A DNA stretch of 7,047 bases. Origin: Chloroflexota bacterium. Lineage in GTDB: Bacteria > Chloroflexota > Limnocylindria > Limnocylindrales > CSP1-4. A model generated the notes under the pieces. That model made no database searches and had not been told where the DNA came from. It saw only the letters and a program-made list of their open reading frames with translations. Positions 5,858 to 7,047 of this stretch are shown piece by piece. Position 1 is the stretch's first letter. Every line of letters begins with the position of its first letter. The stretch is taken from assembly GCA_003158495.1 (NCBI GenBank), contig PMJT01000151.1, forward strand, positions 19,767 to 26,813. Direction: 5' to 3'. The translations under genes were made by a program, and so were the position numbers.

Positions 5858-5902
5858 TGATTACTCAGAACCTTGCCACGGCGACGTCCGAGCCGGCGTG
5901 CG

Positions 5903-6148
5903 TTAGGCGTTGATCTGCGTCACGCGGCCCTGCCGGTCGAGACAGATGACTCCGCGGTCGCCGAAGTGGGCCAGCGCGACGTGGCCGGTCGGACTGAAGT
6001 CGGGCGCTTTCTGCAGCGTCACCCCGAAGTCGAGCTCGACGGTCGTCTCGCGATGACGCCCGACAAGACTCGGGGCCAGGTCGCATGTAATCGCCCTGGC
6101 GGGACGGAGCTCCTTAGGTGGGTCCGGCTTAATCCGGCCTCTGGCCAA
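5903..6148 (-). pseudogene. Unrecognised coding-like fragment downstream of the hydrogenase gene
   Basis: On the minus strand an open frame ends at TAA 5903-5905. Its last 50 or so codons use G or C in third position as real genes here do. The peptide contains TVELDFGVTLQKAPDF, then HVALAHFGDRGVICLDRQG and RVTQINA. The final segment resembles a beta-propeller blade of the NHL/SMP-30 type, or the first strands of a PAS domain; I cannot choose between them. No ATG exists in frame downstream of the hydrogenase stop. The drawn start is a TTG at 6148 without a ribosome site, and the frame stays open further upstream into the hydrogenase gene. A TAAGGAG sequence near 6110-6116 has no start codon at a suitable distance. 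It may be a broken gene, a small gene with an unusual start, or chance. Confidence 0.25.
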
Positions 6149-6189
6149 GTGTCGAGTCGGCGCGCCGCCGCCGATCGAGACGATCCTGG

Positions 6190-7047
6190 CTACTCCGCCC
6201 GGAGTTCGTCCAGGAGCTCTCCATCCGGGCCGACGAGCTGCAGCACCATCGGGACCGTGCCCTGAGCGTGAGTGGAGCAGCTGAGGCACGGGTCGTAGGC
6301 GCGAACCAGGGCCGAGACGCGGTTGAGGGCGCCTTCCTGGATCTTGTTGCCGTCCACGAACCGCTTTGCCACCTGGGTGATACCGCGGCCGATTGCAAGG
6401 TTGTTGTGGCCCGTGGCGACGATCAGGTTGGCCCAGGTCATGGCGCCGTCGTCGTTGACTCTGTAGTGGTGGATGAGCGTGCCACGGGGAGCCTCGATGA
6501 CGCCGATGCCCTCGAGGTTGTTGACGCCGGCGTGGGCGCGGACCTTGGTGCCCAGGATGGCCGGGTCGTCGAGCAGTTCCTGCATTCGTTCCAGTGCGTA
6601 CATCGCCTCGATAAGCCGGGCGTAGTGGTAGTGGAATCCGCTCTGGACGATGCGACCGAGCCGCTGGCGGTACTCCGCCAGTTCGACGTCCGCTTCGGGC
6701 GTGCCGCAGCGGTCGGCGACGTTGAGCCGCGCCAGCGGCCCGACTCGATAGATGCCATCGGCGAGACCGAGCGGCTTGTAGAACGGCGCCTTCAGGTAGG
6801 AATCCGTGAGCGCTGCTTCGCCGATGTAGATCGCGTAGTCGTCCGGCTTCACCTGGTCGGCGACGATCGCGCCGTCAGGGCCGATGAACCGCAGGTTGCC
6901 GTCGTAGAGCCTCAGCGAGCCGTCCGGGCCCACCAGGCCGCAGTACATCGTCGGGAAGTTCGAGAAAGACTCGATCTCGTTCGGGAAGGAGTCGACTGTG
7001 TTCTTCCAGAGAGCGAGGGTGCGCTTGAGGATCGCCATCGCCGCCGG
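6190..7047 (-). CDS. hoxH: [NiFe] hydrogenase large subunit, C-terminal part (group 3, HoxH-like; cut by right edge)
   Basis: This is the catalytic subunit that binds the Ni-Fe site and oxidises or evolves H2. The visible C-terminal 285 residues start mid-protein; family members are usually above 400 residues, so the N-terminal motif with the first two Ni-Fe cysteines lies outside. The C-terminal motif AYDPCLSCSTH supplies the other two cysteine ligands, Cys254 and Cys257 counting from the first visible residue. GIGVIEAPRGTLIHHYRV, NLIVATGHNN and the EGALNRV segment are standard landmarks. The LSCSTH form and VATGHNN recall the bidirectional NAD-reducing group 3d (HoxH) type, but groups 3b and 3c are close and partner subunits are not visible. 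A 25-residue tail follows the final His; maturation proteases normally remove such tails after Ni insertion. Transcription converges on the flavin operon. Confidence 0.93.
   Translation of the reverse strand, partial: PAAMAILKRTLALWKNTVDSFPNEIESFSNFPTMYCGLVGPDGSLRLYDGNLRFIGPDGAIVADQVKPDDYAIYIGEAALTDSYLKAPFYKPLGLADGIYRVGPLARLNVADRCGTPEADVELAEYRQRLGRIVQSGFHYHYARLIEAMYALERMQELLDDPAILGTKVRAHAGVNNLEGIGVIEAPRGTLIHHYRVNDDGAMTWANLIVATGHNNLAIGRGITQVAKRFVDGNKIQEGALNRVSALVRAYDPCLSCSTHAQGTVPMVLQLVGPDGELLDELRAE

Larger units (their letters stand above)
5764..6189. other. 426-bp stretch without a confident gene
   Basis: This gap separates two convergent genes, apbE and the hydrogenase large subunit. It holds the hairpin after apbE, a second one at 5836-5857 (CCGCCCGC with GTGGGCGG, loop GACCTG), a GGAGCTCC palindrome near 6106-6113, and a coding-like minus-strand fragment at 5903-6148. 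No tRNA cloverleaf, IS end or direct repeat was found. Apart from these, nothing can be assigned. Confidence 0.5.

Noticed and set aside
5797..5902. Possible tRNA or small structured RNA in the GC-rich spacer
   Set aside because: Hairpins occur, but no cloverleaf, no T-loop GTTCGA-type sequence and no CCA-end context were found on either strand.
5903..6090. HypC-like hydrogenase chaperone downstream of the large subunit
   Set aside because: The VELDFG stretch recalls HypC, but the essential N-terminal Met-Cys start and the rest of the family pattern are missing.
5873..6265. Plus-strand open frame of 130 codons
   Set aside because: It is antisense to the hydrogenase 3' end, with Arg/Ser-rich composition and no family likeness.

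Overview
The window is GC-rich chromosomal DNA. Its gene content (an MmyB-type regulator with a C-terminal MLTR ligand domain, DUF2255, a compact ApbE without a signal peptide, and possibly leaderless starts) suggests a high-GC Gram-positive, probably an actinomycete relative. That assignment is an inference from style and family content. There is no rRNA, tRNA, CRISPR array or recognisable mobile element.

Left part (1-1842): a minus-strand oxidoreductase operon reads leftward. It encodes a zinc-dependent, medium-chain alcohol dehydrogenase (665-1705), a DUF2255 protein coupled to it by a TGATG stop/start overlap (297-665), and an aldo/keto reductase that runs off the left edge (1-267). A divergent regulator of the XRE/MmyB type (1843-2724) shares a 137-bp intergenic region with the operon. 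That region holds overlapping divergent promoter candidates and short palindromes, the usual layout of a regulator and its target operon. A strong 14-bp hairpin terminator closes the regulator gene.

Middle part (3000-5763): three plus-strand genes are tightly packed and form a flavin-based electron transfer module. They are a six-helix ferric-reductase-type membrane protein with four heme-ligand histidines and a cytoplasmic FAD/NAD(P)H domain, an exported or membrane-anchored FMN-binding protein with an SGAT flavinylation motif, and ApbE flavin transferase, which attaches FMN to that motif. The expected flow is NAD(P)H to FAD to two hemes across the membrane to covalent FMN outside the cytoplasm. 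The final acceptor is unknown.

Right part (5764-7047): a 426-bp stretch without a confident gene contains hairpins and a coding-like minus-strand fragment of unknown identity. It is followed by the C-terminal 285 residues of a [NiFe] hydrogenase large subunit, closest in motif style to the NAD-reducing group 3 HoxH type, on the minus strand and convergent with the flavin operon. The hydrogenase could supply reduced pyridine nucleotide to the membrane reductase, but adjacency is the only evidence for this.
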